Shown: positions 17,427-26,955, counted from the first letter of the stretch. The stretch: 64,000 bases of DNA from Pseudomonas kribbensis (GCF_003352185.1 NZ_CP029608.1:1612001-1676000); one strand, 5' to 3'. Notes: generated by a model not told the origin, from the letters alone. Numbers and translations: made by a program.

Positions 17427-18875
17427 ATGTCGATACCAAGCTTGAAGTCTTATCTCTCCATTGTCGCCACCGTGCTGGTGCTCGGTCAGGCTGTTCCTGC
17501 AGTCCAGGCGGCTGATGCGGCCAGTCCGGTCAATCTGCCGGATTTCACCCAGCTGGTCGAACAGGCCTCGCCTGCGGTGGTGAACATCAGTACCACGCAA
17601 AAGCTGCCGGATCGCAAAGTGAACCAGCAGATGCCTGATCTGGAAGGCTTGCCACCGATGCTGCGCGAATTCTTCGAACGGGGCATGCCGCCGCAACAGC
17701 GTTCGCCACGTGGTGATCGCCAGCGTGAAGCGCAGTCGCTGGGGTCGGGCTTCATCATCTCGCCCGATGGCTACATCCTGACCAACAACCACGTGATTGC
17801 CGATGCTGACGAAATTCTCGTTCGCCTGGCCGATCGCAGTGAAATGAAAGCCAAGCTGATCGGCACTGACCCGCGCTCCGACGTGGCCCTGCTGAAAATC
17901 GAAGGCAAGGATCTGCCGGTACTCAAACTCGGCAAATCCCAGGACCTGAAAGCAGGGCAGTGGGTGGTCGCGATCGGCTCGCCGTTCGGCTTCGACCACA
18001 CGGTGACCCAGGGCATCGTCAGCGCCGTTGGCCGCAGCCTGCCAAACGAAAACTACGTGCCGTTCATTCAGACCGACGTGCCGATCAACCCGGGCAACTC
18101 CGGTGGGCCGCTGTTCAACCTGAACGGTGAAGTGGTGGGGATCAACTCGCAGATCTACACCCGTTCCGGCGGCTTCATGGGCGTTTCCTTCGCCATCCCG
18201 ATCGACGTTGCCATGGACGTATCCAACCAGCTGAAAAGTGGTGGCAAGGTCAGCCGCGGCTGGCTGGGCGTGGTCATCCAGGAAGTGAACAAGGATCTCG
18301 CCGAGTCATTCGGTCTGGAAAAACCGGCCGGTGCGCTGGTGGCGCAGATCCAGGATGACGGTCCGGCTGCCAAGGGCGGCCTGCAAGTGGGCGACGTGAT
18401 CCTGAGCATGAACGGTCAGCCGATCGTCATGTCCGCAGACCTTCCTCATCTGGTCGGTGCACTGAAGGCTGGCGCCAAGGCCAATCTGGAAGTGATTCGT
18501 GAAGGCAAGCGCAAGAATATCGAGCTGACCGTCGGCGCGATTCCGGATGAAGACAAGGAGCTGGATGCCCTGCCGAAATCTGGCGTCGAGACCAACAGCA
18601 ATCGTCTCGGTGTTTCGGTCGCTGAACTGTCTGCCGAGCAGAAGAAAACCTACGACCTCAAGGGTGGTGTGGTGATCAAGGACGTGCAGGACGGTCCTGC
18701 CGCCCTGATCGGCCTGCAGCCAGGCGACATCATCACTCACCTGAACAATCAGGCCATCAGCTCGGCCAAGGAGTTCTCCGAGATCGCCAAGGCGCTGCCG
18801 AAGAATCGCTCCGTGTCGATGCGGGTTCTGCGTCAGGGCCGTGCCAGCTTCATTACGTTCAAGCTGGCTGAATGA
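17427..18875 (+). CDS. mucD: periplasmic serine protease MucD (DegP/HtrA family)
   Basis: A 482-residue HtrA-family protease/chaperone. The signal peptide ends near VPAVQA. The catalytic triad is His122 (TNNHVIAD), Asp152 (PRSDVALLK) and Ser225 (NPGNSGGPLF). Two PDZ domains follow, one beginning near RGWLGVVIQEV and the other near RLGVSVAELS. It clears misfolded periplasmic proteins and negatively controls AlgU activation. The start at 17427 is selected by the signal peptide and the nearby GGGAG. It follows mucB directly because mucC is missing. Confidence 0.97.
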   Translation: MSIPSLKSYLSIVATVLVLGQAVPAVQAADAASPVNLPDFTQLVEQASPAVVNISTTQKLPDRKVNQQMPDLEGLPPMLREFFERGMPPQQRSPRGDRQREAQSLGSGFIISPDGYILTNNHVIADADEILVRLADRSEMKAKLIGTDPRSDVALLKIEGKDLPVLKLGKSQDLKAGQWVVAIGSPFGFDHTVTQGIVSAVGRSLPNENYVPFIQTDVPINPGNSGGPLFNLNGEVVGINSQIYTRSGGFMGVSFAIPIDVAMDVSNQLKSGGKVSRGWLGVVIQEVNKDLAESFGLEKPAGALVAQIQDDGPAAKGGLQVGDVILSMNGQPIVMSADLPHLVGALKAGAKANLEVIREGKRKNIELTVGAIPDEDKELDALPKSGVETNSNRLGVSVAELSAEQKKTYDLKGGVVIKDVQDGPAALIGLQPGDIITHLNNQAISSAKEFSEIAKALPKNRSVSMRVLRQGRASFITFKLAE

Positions 18876-18898
18876 TCCAATAGCGGTTGAGTAATAAG

Positions 18899-18927
18899 AA
18901 ACCGCCTCGAAAGAGGCGGTTTTTTTG
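18899..18927 (+). terminator. rho-independent terminator after mucD
   Basis: Perfect 8-bp stem ACCGCCTC / GAGGCGGT with a GAAA tetraloop (18901-18920), followed by a run of T. It ends the algU-mucABD unit and, through the A-rich left side, may also serve the convergent protease gene. Confidence 0.92.
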
Positions 18928-18953
18928 TGTCCCGAGTTTTTCCTGGATCGGGC

Positions 18954-20387
18954 TTATCCCATCATGTCCTTGATCATGCGCTCCTGCTCCATCAGTTCGC
19001 GCTGACGCGCATCGATCCGTGACGACAGCGGGAAGTTGCTGCCAGCCTTGCGTTTGGCGAAGTCCAGTTGCTGGATGGCCTGGCGGTAATCGCCGACCAG
19101 CGCGAAATACTCGGCACGGGCTTGATGCAGGCCAATGATGTTGCCGGACAAGCCGCGGGTCTCCGCCACCTGATACCAGACGTCCGGATCGTCCGGGCGC
19201 GATTTCAACAGGCCTTCCAGGGCTTTTTCTGCATCGGCGGTCCGGTTCTGTTTCAGTAACAGATCGACGCGAACCTGATTCAGCGGGTAGTTGCCTGGGT
19301 ATTGAGTCAACATGCGGTCGACGCGCGACTGCGCATCCGCCAGACGATTGTTGGTGATATCCAGATCGACCTGGGCGAGGTTGTAGATGATCTCGTTCGG
19401 GGATTTTTCCAGCAGTTGCTTGAGATTCTCCCGCGCTTCATTCAACTGGCCACCCTTGATCTGGGCAATCGCCAGGCCGTAACGGGCCACATCGTTTTTC
19501 GGATTCTCGTCCAGTTGTGCCCGGAAGCGCTTGGCACCCATTCCCGGGGTTTCTTCGTAGATCAACTGTACCCGTGCGCGGATCAGTTGATAGCGCATGC
19601 TGTCCTCGATACCGCCGGGCTTGGCTTGTTCCGCACGGTTACGGGTGTCGGCGATCCGCGATTCGGTTACCGGGTGAGTCAGCAGGAATTCCGGCGGCTT
19701 GGCGTCGTAGCGATACTGGCGCATCAAACGTTCGAACATGGTCGGCATGGAACGCGGGTCGTAACCGGCTTTCTCCAGGTTGAGGATGCCGATGCGATCG
19801 GCCTCTTGTTCGTTCTGGCGGGAGAAGGTCCGTTGCGACTGGATCGCCGCTGCCTGGGTGCCTGCAATGGTCGCGATCCCGGCCTCACCGCCACCGGCGG
19901 CCGCAATGACGATCCCAGCCAGCAGCGCGGCCATCATCGGCACTTGCATCCGCTGTGAGGCCTCGACGCCTCGGGCGAAGTGGCGCTGGGACAAGTGAGC
20001 CAGTTCGTGAGCCAGTACCGAGGCATATTCACCTTCGGTCTGGGCATTGAGGAACAGGCCGCCGTTGACCCCGACAATCCCGCCCGGCGCCGCGAAGGCG
20101 TTGAGCTGCGGGCTGTTGATCAGGATGAATTCCAGGCGTCGGTCATTGACCTGACTGGTTTCCACCAGCTTATAGACGCTGGACTCGACGTAGTCCTTGA
20201 GCTGCGGATCGTTGAGCTGTGAAACCTGGCTGCGCAGCAGTGCCAGCCAGGCGCGGCCCAGTTGGTATTCCTGTTGTGGCGAGACGATGGCAGAGCTGGC
20301 GTCACCGAGTGACGGCAGGTCGTCGGCGAAGCCCGGTGAGGCGAGCAGGCAAGCGAGCGTCAGCAGGGTAGGGCGCAAAAATGTCAT
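18954..20387 (-). CDS. bepA: M48 family metalloprotease with TPR domain, BepA-like
   Basis: A 477-residue exported zinc protease. The signal peptide ends near LASPGFA. The zinc motif HELAH is at residues 127-131, with the third ligand expected in EQEADRIG. The C-terminal half is made of tetratricopeptide repeats. This layout equals BepA (YfgC), which monitors outer-membrane protein assembly such as LptD and the BAM complex in the periplasm. The ATG at 20387 starts the signal peptide; a TTG extension to 20408 is unlikely. It is divergent from the TusA-like gene. Confidence 0.9.
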   Translation of the reverse strand: MTFLRPTLLTLACLLASPGFADDLPSLGDASSAIVSPQQEYQLGRAWLALLRSQVSQLNDPQLKDYVESSVYKLVETSQVNDRRLEFILINSPQLNAFAAPGGIVGVNGGLFLNAQTEGEYASVLAHELAHLSQRHFARGVEASQRMQVPMMAALLAGIVIAAAGGGEAGIATIAGTQAAAIQSQRTFSRQNEQEADRIGILNLEKAGYDPRSMPTMFERLMRQYRYDAKPPEFLLTHPVTESRIADTRNRAEQAKPGGIEDSMRYQLIRARVQLIYEETPGMGAKRFRAQLDENPKNDVARYGLAIAQIKGGQLNEARENLKQLLEKSPNEIIYNLAQVDLDITNNRLADAQSRVDRMLTQYPGNYPLNQVRVDLLLKQNRTADAEKALEGLLKSRPDDPDVWYQVAETRGLSGNIIGLHQARAEYFALVGDYRQAIQQLDFAKRKAGSNFPLSSRIDARQRELMEQERMIKDMMG

Positions 20388-20484
20388 GCACAAAGCCTTA
20401 GTCGACAAAGACCTTACTGTAGCCGGACACCGGGCTTGCGACCAGATATTCTAGGCAGCCTGACCCTCTGAACCGGAGTAACGC

Positions 20485-20724
20485 ATGACCGACGCTGTAG
20501 CCCATGACTGTGAACTGGACGCCAGTGGCCTGAATTGCCCGTTGCCGTTGCTCAAGGCCAAGATGGAACTGAACAAGCTGCCCAGTGGCGCGGTGCTCAA
20601 GGTAATCGCCACGGATGCCGGCTCGCAGCGCGACTTTCGCACCTTTGCCCGGTTGGCCGGTCATACGCTGCTGCGTGAAGAAGACGAGGCGGGCGTCTAC
20701 CGGTACTGGTTGAAAAAAGCCTGA
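20485..20724 (+). CDS. TusA/SirA-family sulfur carrier protein
   Basis: A 79-residue TusA-fold protein with the CPLPLLKAK motif and Cys18 as the sulfur-accepting residue. The family carries persulfide sulfur for tRNA thiolation, molybdenum cofactor and related pathways. GGAG precedes the ATG. It is followed after 32 nt by an AI-2E family permease gene. It may not be the tusA orthologue proper, since pseudomonads encode more than one member. Confidence 0.9.
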   Translation: MTDAVAHDCELDASGLNCPLPLLKAKMELNKLPSGAVLKVIATDAGSQRDFRTFARLAGHTLLREEDEAGVYRYWLKKA

Positions 20725-20756
20725 AATCGACAGCGTAAAAGACCTAAGGATTATTG

Positions 20757-21827
20757 ATGTTCAAAGTGTTACGCGACTGGATTCAGCGCTACTTTTCCGA
20801 TGAAGAGGCGGTGGTGCTGGCGGTGTTGTTGTTTCTCGCCTTCACCGCCGTGCTTACCCTTGGCGGAATGCTCGCGCCCGTGCTGGCCGGGATGGTGCTG
20901 GCGTATCTGATGCAGGGGCTGGTGGTCACGCTTGAGCGCCTGCGCATGCCCGGTGGTGCGGCGGTGGGACTGGTGTTTGCGCTGTTCATGGGCGTGCTGC
21001 TGTTGTTCATCGTCGTGGTGCTGCCGCTGCTCTGGCATCAATTGATCACGCTGTTCAACGAGTTACCGGGCATGCTCGCCAAGTGGCAATCGCTGCTGTT
21101 GCTGCTGCCGGAGCGCTATCCGCATCTGGTGTCCGACGAGCAAGTGCTGCAAGCCATCGAAGCGGCGCGCGGCGAGATCGGTAAATTCGGGCAGTGGGCG
21201 CTGACGTTCTCGTTGTCGAGTCTGCCACTGCTGGTGAACATCATGATCTACCTGGTCCTGGTGCCGATCCTGGTGTTCTTCTTCTTGAAAGACCGGGTGA
21301 TGATCGGTGAGTGGGTGCGCGGTTATCTGCCCCGTGAACGAGCTCTGATCACTCGGGTTGCCGAGGAAATGAACCGGCAGATTGCCAACTACATTCGCGG
21401 CAAGGTCATCGAGATCGTGATTTGTGGCGGGGTGACCTACATCGCCTTCGTCGCCCTCGGGCTGAACTACGCGGCACTGCTGGCGTTGCTGGTGGGCGTG
21501 TCGGTGGTGGTGCCGTATGTCGGGGCGGTGGTGGTGACGGTGCCGGTGATGCTGATTGCGCTGTTCCAGTGGGGCTGGAGCGATCAGTTCATCTATCTGA
21601 TGGCGGTCTACGGGATCATTCAGACCCTGGATGGCAACGTGCTGGTGCCGTTGCTGTTCTCCGAAGCGGTCAACCTGCACCCGGTGGCGATCATCTGTGC
21701 GGTGCTGTTGTTCGGCGGATTGTGGGGCTTCTGGGGTGTGTTCTTCGCGATTCCGCTGGCGACGCTGTTCAAGGCTGTGCTCGATGCGTGGCCGCGCAAG
21801 GAGCCGGTGGTGGCGCCACTGCTTTGA
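20757..21827 (+). CDS. AI-2E family (PerM-like) membrane transporter
   Basis: A 356-residue protein with about eight membrane helices and the family C-terminal pattern DGNVLVPLLFSEAVNLHPVA, followed by GFWGVFFAIPLATLFKAV. Members include PerM and TqsA; substrates differ and are mostly unproven. The ATG at 20757 follows TAAGGA by 6 nt; an immediately preceding TTG is less likely. It is probably co-transcribed with the TusA-like gene. Confidence 0.88.
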   Translation: MFKVLRDWIQRYFSDEEAVVLAVLLFLAFTAVLTLGGMLAPVLAGMVLAYLMQGLVVTLERLRMPGGAAVGLVFALFMGVLLLFIVVVLPLLWHQLITLFNELPGMLAKWQSLLLLLPERYPHLVSDEQVLQAIEAARGEIGKFGQWALTFSLSSLPLLVNIMIYLVLVPILVFFFLKDRVMIGEWVRGYLPRERALITRVAEEMNRQIANYIRGKVIEIVICGGVTYIAFVALGLNYAALLALLVGVSVVVPYVGAVVVTVPVMLIALFQWGWSDQFIYLMAVYGIIQTLDGNVLVPLLFSEAVNLHPVAIICAVLLFGGLWGFWGVFFAIPLATLFKAVLDAWPRKEPVVAPLL

Positions 21828-21833
21828 AAGCGA

Positions 21834-21857
21834 TTCGGCGCCCGTCAGGGCGCCGAA
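21834..21857. terminator. inverted repeat between perM-like gene and bcp
   Basis: A perfect 10-bp inverted repeat TTCGGCGCCC / GGGCGCCGAA with loop GTCA lies between the two convergent genes. T-runs on either side are weak, so termination efficiency is uncertain. Confidence 0.6.
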
Positions 21858-21861
21858 AGGA

Positions 21862-22335
21862 TCAGGCCTTGTTCAGCGCCTGAGCAGCGGCCAGCACCGC
21901 ATCAACGTGGCCTGGCACCTTCACGCCGCGCCATTCCTGACGCAGAACGCCATCCTTGTCGATCAGGAACGTGCTGCGATCCACGCCCAGGTATTCCTTG
22001 CCGTAAAGTTTTTTCAGCTTGATCACGTCGAACAGCTGGCAGACGGCTTCGTCCTTGTCGCTGATCAGTTCGAACGGAAATTCCTGCTTGCACTTGAAGT
22101 TCTCGTGGGACTTCAGGCTGTCGCGGGAGATACCGAAGATTTCCGTGTTGGCAGCCTTGAACGCGGCGTACTGATCGCGAAAGCCCTGACCTTCAGTGGT
22201 GCAGCCCGGGGTGCTGTCCTTCGGATAGAAGTAGATCACCACTTGCTTGCCCTTGAGGGCCGAGAGGCTGACGGTTTGCCCGCTGGTGGCGGGTGCTTCG
22301 AAGTCGGCAATCGGTTGATCGATAGCTACGGCCAT
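21862..22335 (-). CDS. bcp: thiol peroxidase Bcp (peroxiredoxin Q)
   Basis: A 157-residue peroxiredoxin that reduces hydrogen peroxide and organic hydroperoxides. The peroxidatic Cys45 sits in PKDSTPGCTTEG. The resolving Cys that E. coli Bcp has five residues later is replaced by Gln50. Cys82 in NFKCKQEF could act as resolving residue in the manner of PrxQ forms with the second Cys in helix 3. It lies 10 nt after gcvR on the same strand, so the two form an operon. Confidence 0.94.
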   Translation of the reverse strand: MAVAIDQPIADFEAPATSGQTVSLSALKGKQVVIYFYPKDSTPGCTTEGQGFRDQYAAFKAANTEIFGISRDSLKSHENFKCKQEFPFELISDKDEAVCQLFDVIKLKKLYGKEYLGVDRSTFLIDKDGVLRQEWRGVKVPGHVDAVLAAAQALNKA

Positions 22336-22345
22336 GAAAGCTTCC

Positions 22346-22906
22346 TTACATTGGGTTCTGTGGGCGCCACGGCTCGATCAGTGCGTCGAGGTTCATGGCA
22401 TCGGCGAAGTCCAGGAACTGGTCGCGCAGCCAGCTGATCTGGGTGCCGGCCGGCAGGGTCACGGTGAACGTGGCGTTGAGCATGGTGCCGCCGGTCTGAG
22501 GTGCCTGATAGGTATCGCAGGTCAGGTTTTCCAGCTCGACGTTGTGATCCATGAAGAACTGGCACAGCTCGTTGATGATGTCCGGGCGGTAGGCCGAAGA
22601 CACGTAAGCCACATACGGCAGGGCTTGCGGACGGTTTTCCAGGGCGGCGCTGCGCACCACGTTGACCGTGAACGAGTGACGTTTGGCCAGGGTTGGCAGG
22701 CTGCCTTCCAGGCGGGCCAGGGCGTCCCAGCTGCCGGAAACTTCGAGCACCAGTGCACTGCACTCGCCGTGGCGGGTCAGGCGCGAAGTGACGACCGCGC
22801 AGCGGTTTTCATGGCTGGCGCGGCACAGGACGTTGGTCAGCTCCATGGGATTGGCGCCGAGGGCACTGATGACAAGGAATTGTTCGCGAACTGTGGGGGT
22901 GGACAT
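22346..22906 (-). CDS. gcvR: glycine cleavage system regulator GcvR-like, two ACT domains
   Basis: A 186-residue protein made of two ACT-type regulatory domains. The first starts near EQFLVISALGANPMELTNVL, and the second near PYVAYVSSAYRPDIINELC. In E. coli GcvR represses the glycine-cleavage genes by binding GcvA when glycine is low. It is the first gene of the gcvR-bcp unit, divergent from dapA. The protein could also act on other amino-acid signals in Pseudomonas. Confidence 0.9.
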   Translation of the reverse strand: MSTPTVREQFLVISALGANPMELTNVLCRASHENRCAVVTSRLTRHGECSALVLEVSGSWDALARLEGSLPTLAKRHSFTVNVVRSAALENRPQALPYVAYVSSAYRPDIINELCQFFMDHNVELENLTCDTYQAPQTGGTMLNATFTVTLPAGTQISWLRDQFLDFADAMNLDALIEPWRPQNPM

Positions 22907-23218
22907 GCAGCATTCCTAAAGCGATGAGCGGTCGGTAGGGTGAGGGCATTGAGTGCCGGGACATACCTGTCCGGAAGACCCGGTTCGCCTGTCGCCACGG
23001 CTCCACTAATAAAGAAGCGTAAGGCGGCGACACTGGAACGGGGTCTGGAAGGCCGAAACGGGGGGCAGGAACCCGGCGCACAAGCTGATCAGTACCGATC
23101 AAAGTCTGAAGGGTAGCGAAAAGCGGCGCCAAGGGGAATGGCGGCGCAGTACTTCGCTTGTGCAAGCATCTTGGCGCCAGTACCATTACCGCTCTCTTTT
23201 TCCGGCAGGAGCGGTTTC
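22907..23218. other. 312-nt gcvR-dapA intergenic region with structured dapA leader
   Basis: No gene is supported here. A small palindrome TGATC-N6-GATCA is at 23086-23101. Near dapA, GGCGCCAAG (23125-23133) can pair with CTTGGCGCC (23170-23178), enclosing a second hairpin GCTTG-TG-CAAGC (23156-23167). The outer stem ends 40 nt before the dapA start. It could be a 5' UTR control structure. Confidence 0.55.
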
Positions 23219-24097
23219 ATGATTGCGGGCAGTATGGTGGCACTGGTCACACCCATGGATGCACAAGGGCGTCTTGACTGGGACAGCCTCAGCAAACTCG
23301 TGGACTTCCATCTCAAGAACGGCACCCATGCCATTGTCGCGGTCGGTACTACCGGCGAGTCGGCAACCCTTGATGTAGAAGAACACATTGCCGTCATCAA
23401 AGCCGTGGTCAAACAGGTGGCAGGCCGCATTCCGGTGATCGCCGGTACCGGCGCCAACTCGACCCGCGAAGCCGTCGAGCTGACCCGCAACGCCAAGGAA
23501 GCCGGCGCTGATGCCTGCCTGCTGGTAGTCCCGTACTACAACAAGCCGACCCAGGAAGGCCTGTACCAGCACTTCAAGCACATCGCCGAAGCGGTCGACA
23601 TCCCGCAGATCCTCTACAACGTTCCCGGCCGCACCTCCTGCGACATGCAGGCCGAGACCGTGATCCGTCTGTCCACCGTGCCGAACATCATCGGTATCAA
23701 GGAAGCGACTGGCGACCTGAAACGCGCCAAGGCAATCCTCGACGGCGTGAGCAAGGATTTCATCGTGCTGTCCGGCGATGATCCGACCGCCGTCGAACTG
23801 ATCCTGCTGGGCGGCAAAGGCAACATCTCCGTCACCGCCAACGTCGCTCCGCGCGAAATGGCCGACCTGTGCGAGGCCGCGCTCAAGGGCGACGCCGAGA
23901 CCGCACGGGCCATCAACGAAAAACTGATGCCGCTGCACAAGGACCTGTTCATCGAAGCCAACCCGATTCCGGTGAAGTGGGCTTTGGTCGAAATGGGCCT
24001 GATGCACGAAGGCATTCGCCTGCCGCTGACCTGGCTGAGCGCTCCTTGTCATGAAACGTTGCGCTCGGCCCTGCGCCAGTGCAGCGTCCTGGTTTAA
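23219..24097 (+). CDS. dapA: 4-hydroxy-tetrahydrodipicolinate synthase
   Basis: A 292-residue class I aldolase-family enzyme condensing pyruvate with aspartate semialdehyde in lysine and diaminopimelate synthesis. The Schiff-base lysine is Lys161 in GIKEATGDL, with Tyr133 in ILYNVPGRT as the catalytic tyrosine. The GTTGE motif lies near residues 43-47. AGGAG precedes the ATG at 23219. It is followed 17 nt later by bamC, as in other gammaproteobacteria. Confidence 0.98.
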   Translation: MIAGSMVALVTPMDAQGRLDWDSLSKLVDFHLKNGTHAIVAVGTTGESATLDVEEHIAVIKAVVKQVAGRIPVIAGTGANSTREAVELTRNAKEAGADACLLVVPYYNKPTQEGLYQHFKHIAEAVDIPQILYNVPGRTSCDMQAETVIRLSTVPNIIGIKEATGDLKRAKAILDGVSKDFIVLSGDDPTAVELILLGGKGNISVTANVAPREMADLCEAALKGDAETARAINEKLMPLHKDLFIEANPIPVKWALVEMGLMHEGIRLPLTWLSAPCHETLRSALRQCSVLV

Positions 24098-24114
24098 TTG
24101 AGGAAGTACAACGC

Positions 24115-25230
24115 ATGAAGCGAATGGCCGGACTTTCCGCACTTGCCTTGATTATCTCCAGCACCAGTGGCTGCGGATGGATCTGGGGCCCGGAAGGTTA
24201 TTTCCGTGACCGTGGTAGCGACTACCTGGAAGCGAAACAGACTGCACCGATGCAACTGCCAGAAGGTGTCAGCACCTCCAAGCGCCTGGATCCGCTGCTG
24301 CCGATCCCGCGTAACGTAGCCGACGACACCGCCACCGGCGAATACGTGGTTCCGCGTCCTCAGCCACTGTCGGCGATCGCTGACGCCAGCGACTACTCGC
24401 TGCAGAAGAGCGGTGATTCGCGTTGGGTCATGGGTCAGCATCCACCGGCCGAAGTCTGGCCAGTGGCTGTGCAGTTCTTCCAGGACAACGGTTTCCGTCT
24501 GGATGAACAGCGTCCGCAAACCGGCGAATTCACCACCACCTGGCAGCATTCCGACGAACTGTCCGCCGCCATGGCCAAGCGCCTGAGCGCCGCCGGTGTC
24601 GGTGCCGACAGCGAGACCCGCGTGCGGGTGCGCATCGAGCCGGGCGTGCAGCGCAATACCAGTGAAATCTACGTGGTCAGCGCCGAGCGTCCTGCCGGCA
24701 GCACCGCCAATGTCGATTTCACCAACCGTTCGGTCAACACCGGCCTGGACGCTGCCCTGGTCGACGACATGCTCGCGAGCATGAGCCGTACTTCCGAGAA
24801 GGGTGGTTCGGTGTCGATGCTGGCATCGCGTGATTTCGATACCCCGAGCCGTGTCGCCCTCAGCGAAGACGGCAGCGGCAACCCGGTATTGAACGTCGGT
24901 TCCGATCTGGATCGTGCCTGGTCGAGCGTCGGTCGTGCGCTGGAGCAAGGTCAATGGCGCGTTGAAGACATCAACCGCAGCCTGGGCCTGTACTACATCA
25001 ACCTGGCCGAAAAGGCCGAGAAGAAAGACGAGAAGCCTGGTTTCTTCAGCAGCCTGTTCGGCAGCGCGCCGACCAAGGAAGAAGTTGAAGCCCGTGCCGA
25101 GCGTTATCAGGTTCGCCTGAGCAAGGTTGGCGACAACGTTCAGGTCACCGTCGAGAAAAACATCAACACCGTCGCGCCGGCCGATGTGGCCCGCAAAGTG
25201 TTGAGCGTGATTCAGGACAACCTGGGCTGA
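24115..25230 (+). CDS. bamC: outer membrane assembly lipoprotein BamC
   Basis: A 371-residue lipoprotein with lipobox TSGC (Cys20), after which an unstructured segment precedes two helix-grip domains, the architecture of BamC/NlpB. It is an accessory part of the BAM complex that inserts beta-barrel proteins into the outer membrane. The gene follows dapA in the same operon, with TTGAGGAAG as ribosome site. The start at 24115 is set by the signal peptide. Confidence 0.93.
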   Translation: MKRMAGLSALALIISSTSGCGWIWGPEGYFRDRGSDYLEAKQTAPMQLPEGVSTSKRLDPLLPIPRNVADDTATGEYVVPRPQPLSAIADASDYSLQKSGDSRWVMGQHPPAEVWPVAVQFFQDNGFRLDEQRPQTGEFTTTWQHSDELSAAMAKRLSAAGVGADSETRVRVRIEPGVQRNTSEIYVVSAERPAGSTANVDFTNRSVNTGLDAALVDDMLASMSRTSEKGGSVSMLASRDFDTPSRVALSEDGSGNPVLNVGSDLDRAWSSVGRALEQGQWRVEDINRSLGLYYINLAEKAEKKDEKPGFFSSLFGSAPTKEEVEARAERYQVRLSKVGDNVQVTVEKNINTVAPADVARKVLSVIQDNLG

Positions 25231-25234
25231 TCCA

Positions 25235-25996
25235 ATGCGTTTTGCCGTTCTCGGCAGCGGTAGCCAAGGGAACGGCACGCTGATCGCCAGTGCTGATACG
25301 TATGTGCTGGTGGATTGTGGTTTTTCCCTGCGGGAAACCGAAAAACGCCTGTTGCGCCTGGGTGTGAACCCGGCGCAACTGAGCGCGATACTCGTGACCC
25401 ACGAACATGCCGACCACGTGCATGGCGTGGGTTTGCTGTCTCGGCGCTACAATCTGCCGGTCTACCTCAGTCGCGGCACACTGCGCGGGATGCGCAAACC
25501 GATTGAACCCGCAGGCTTCGTGGCCGGCGGCGAGCAACTGCAGATCGGTGCTCTGGACATCCGGGTCATTGCCGTGGCCCACGATGCACAGGAACCGACC
25601 CAGTACGTCTTCAGTGATCAGGAACAGCGGCGCTTCGGCCTGCTGACCGATCTGGGTTCATACTGCGAGCGGGTGCTGGACGGTTATCGGGACCTCGATG
25701 CGTTGATGATCGAGTCCAATCATTGCCGAGACATGCTGGCCCGTGGTCATTACCCGTACTTTCTCAAGCAGCGGGTTGGCGGCGAGCTGGGACATTTGAA
25801 TAACCATCAGGCGGCATTCCTGGTGGCCGAGTTGGGCTGGCAAGGCCTGCAACACCTGGTCCTGGCCCATCTGAGCAGCAAGAACAACCTGCCGCAGCTG
25901 GCCCGGCAATGTTTTGTCGACACCCTCGGGTGCGACCCGGACTGGCTGCAACTGGCCGATCAAGATTCAGGGCTCGACTGGCGCCATATCGCCTAG
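25235..25996 (+). CDS. metallo-beta-lactamase fold hydrolase, YycJ/WalJ-like
   Basis: A 253-residue metallo-beta-lactamase-fold protein. The metal motif THEHADHVHG is near residues 53-62, with a further metal His expected in VAHDAQ and another near LAHLSSKNN. The opening FAVLGSGSQGNGT is the pattern of the YycJ/RNase-Z-like group, several of which act as nucleases. It starts 4 nt after bamC and precedes purC, so it is part of the dapA-bamC-purC unit. Substrate unknown. Confidence 0.88.
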   Translation: MRFAVLGSGSQGNGTLIASADTYVLVDCGFSLRETEKRLLRLGVNPAQLSAILVTHEHADHVHGVGLLSRRYNLPVYLSRGTLRGMRKPIEPAGFVAGGEQLQIGALDIRVIAVAHDAQEPTQYVFSDQEQRRFGLLTDLGSYCERVLDGYRDLDALMIESNHCRDMLARGHYPYFLKQRVGGELGHLNNHQAAFLVAELGWQGLQHLVLAHLSSKNNLPQLARQCFVDTLGCDPDWLQLADQDSGLDWRHIA

Positions 25997-26024
25997 CCCA
26001 TCTACTTAGCAAGCGGAGCCCATC

Positions 26025-26738
26025 ATGGAAAAACGTGAAGAACTCTACCGCGGCAAAGCCAAATCGGTTTACAAGACCGACGACGCTGACCGCTTGATCC
26101 TGCTGTTTCGCAACGACACCTCGGCGTTCGACGGCAAGCGCATCGAGCAGCTCGACCGCAAAGGCATGGTGAACAACAAGTTCAACGCCTTCATCATGCA
26201 GAAACTCGAAGCGGCCGGCATTCCGACCCAGTTCGACAAACTGCTGGCCGACAACGAAGTGCTGGTGAAAAAACTCGACATGATCCCGGTCGAGTGCGTC
26301 GTGCGTAACTACGCCGCCGGTAGCCTGGTCAAGCGTCTGGGCGTCGAAGAGGGCATGAAGCTCAACCCGTACACCTTCGAACTGTTCCTGAAGGACGACG
26401 CCAAGGGCGACCCGTTCATCAACGAATCCCACGTCGTGGCATTCGGCTGGGGCACCGCCGAGCAACTGGCGCGCATGAAAGAACTGTCGCTCAAGGTCAA
26501 CGAAGTCCTGAGCAAACTGTTCGACGACGCAGGCCTGCTGCTGGTGGACTTCAAGCTTGAGTTCGGTGTGTTCAGCGACGGCTCCATCGTCCTGGGCGAC
26601 GAGTTCAGCCCGGACGGCTGCCGTCTGTGGGACAAGGACACCAAGAAGAAGATGGACAAGGACCGCTTCCGTCAGGGCCTCGGTGACGTCATCGAAGCCT
26701 ACGAAGAAGTCGCCAACCGTCTGGGCGTACCGCTTTAA
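26025..26738 (+). CDS. purC: phosphoribosylaminoimidazole-succinocarboxamide synthase (SAICAR synthetase)
   Basis: A 237-residue purine-biosynthesis enzyme joining CAIR with aspartate using ATP. Family motifs include YRGKAKSVY near the N-terminus, [13 protein letters not shown] in the middle and [12 protein letters not shown] toward the C-terminus. AAGCGGAG precedes the ATG. It is the last gene before the tRNA-Ser gene. Confidence 0.98.
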   Translation: MEKREELYRGKAKSVYKTDDADRLILLFRNDTSAFDGKRIEQLDRKGMVNNKFNAFIMQKLEAAGIPTQFDKLLADNEVLVKKLDMIPVECVVRNYAAGSLVKRLGVEEGMKLNPYTFELFLKDDAKGDPFINESHVVAFGWGTAEQLARMKELSLKVNEVLSKLFDDAGLLLVDFKLEFGVFSDGSIVLGDEFSPDGCRLWDKDTKKKMDKDRFRQGLGDVIEAYEEVANRLGVPL

Positions 26739-26783
26739 TCGACGCAAGCATCTGATAGCACGGAGAAATTTTCGAAAGAGGGT

Positions 26784-26811
26784 TTGCTTTCGATAAAAGT
26801 GTTGTTATGAT
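26784..26811 (+). promoter_or_regulatory. sigma-70 promoter of tRNA-Ser
   Basis: TTGCTT (26784-26789), 16-nt spacer, TATGAT (26806-26811), then the GC-rich discriminator GCGCGCC just before the mature tRNA 5' end. The discriminator fits stringently controlled stable-RNA promoters. Confidence 0.75.
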
Positions 26812-26821
26812 GCGCGCCGTT

Positions 26822-26911
26822 GGAGAGATGCCAGAGTGGCCGAATGGGACGGATTCGAAATCCGTTGTACCTTCACCGGTACCTAGGGTTCGAATCCCTA
26901 TCTCTCCGCCA
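26822..26911 (+). tRNA. tRNA-Ser (anticodon CGA)
   Basis: The 90-nt sequence folds into a class II tRNA: acceptor stem GGAGAGA / TCTCTCC, discriminator G and an encoded CCA end. The anticodon loop TTCGAAA gives CGA (26856-26858) and reads the codon UCG. A long variable arm is present, as in serine tRNAs, and the T arm contains GGTTCGAATCC. Confidence 0.97.
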
Positions 26912-26918
26912 TACATTG

Positions 26919-26955
26919 AAAAAGCCCCGTAGATGAAGATCTACGGGGCTTTTTC
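26919..26955 (+). terminator. terminator of tRNA-Ser
   Basis: A 12-bp perfect stem AGCCCCGTAGAT / ATCTACGGGGCT with loop GAAG, followed by TTTTTC. The same structure recurs at 27925-27958 with compensatory base changes. Confidence 0.93.

Noticed and set aside
26822..26911. tRNA-Ser as an integration site for a mobile element
   Set aside because: No integrase gene and no repeat of the tRNA 3' end was seen downstream; ppk2 and the following genes look chromosomal.
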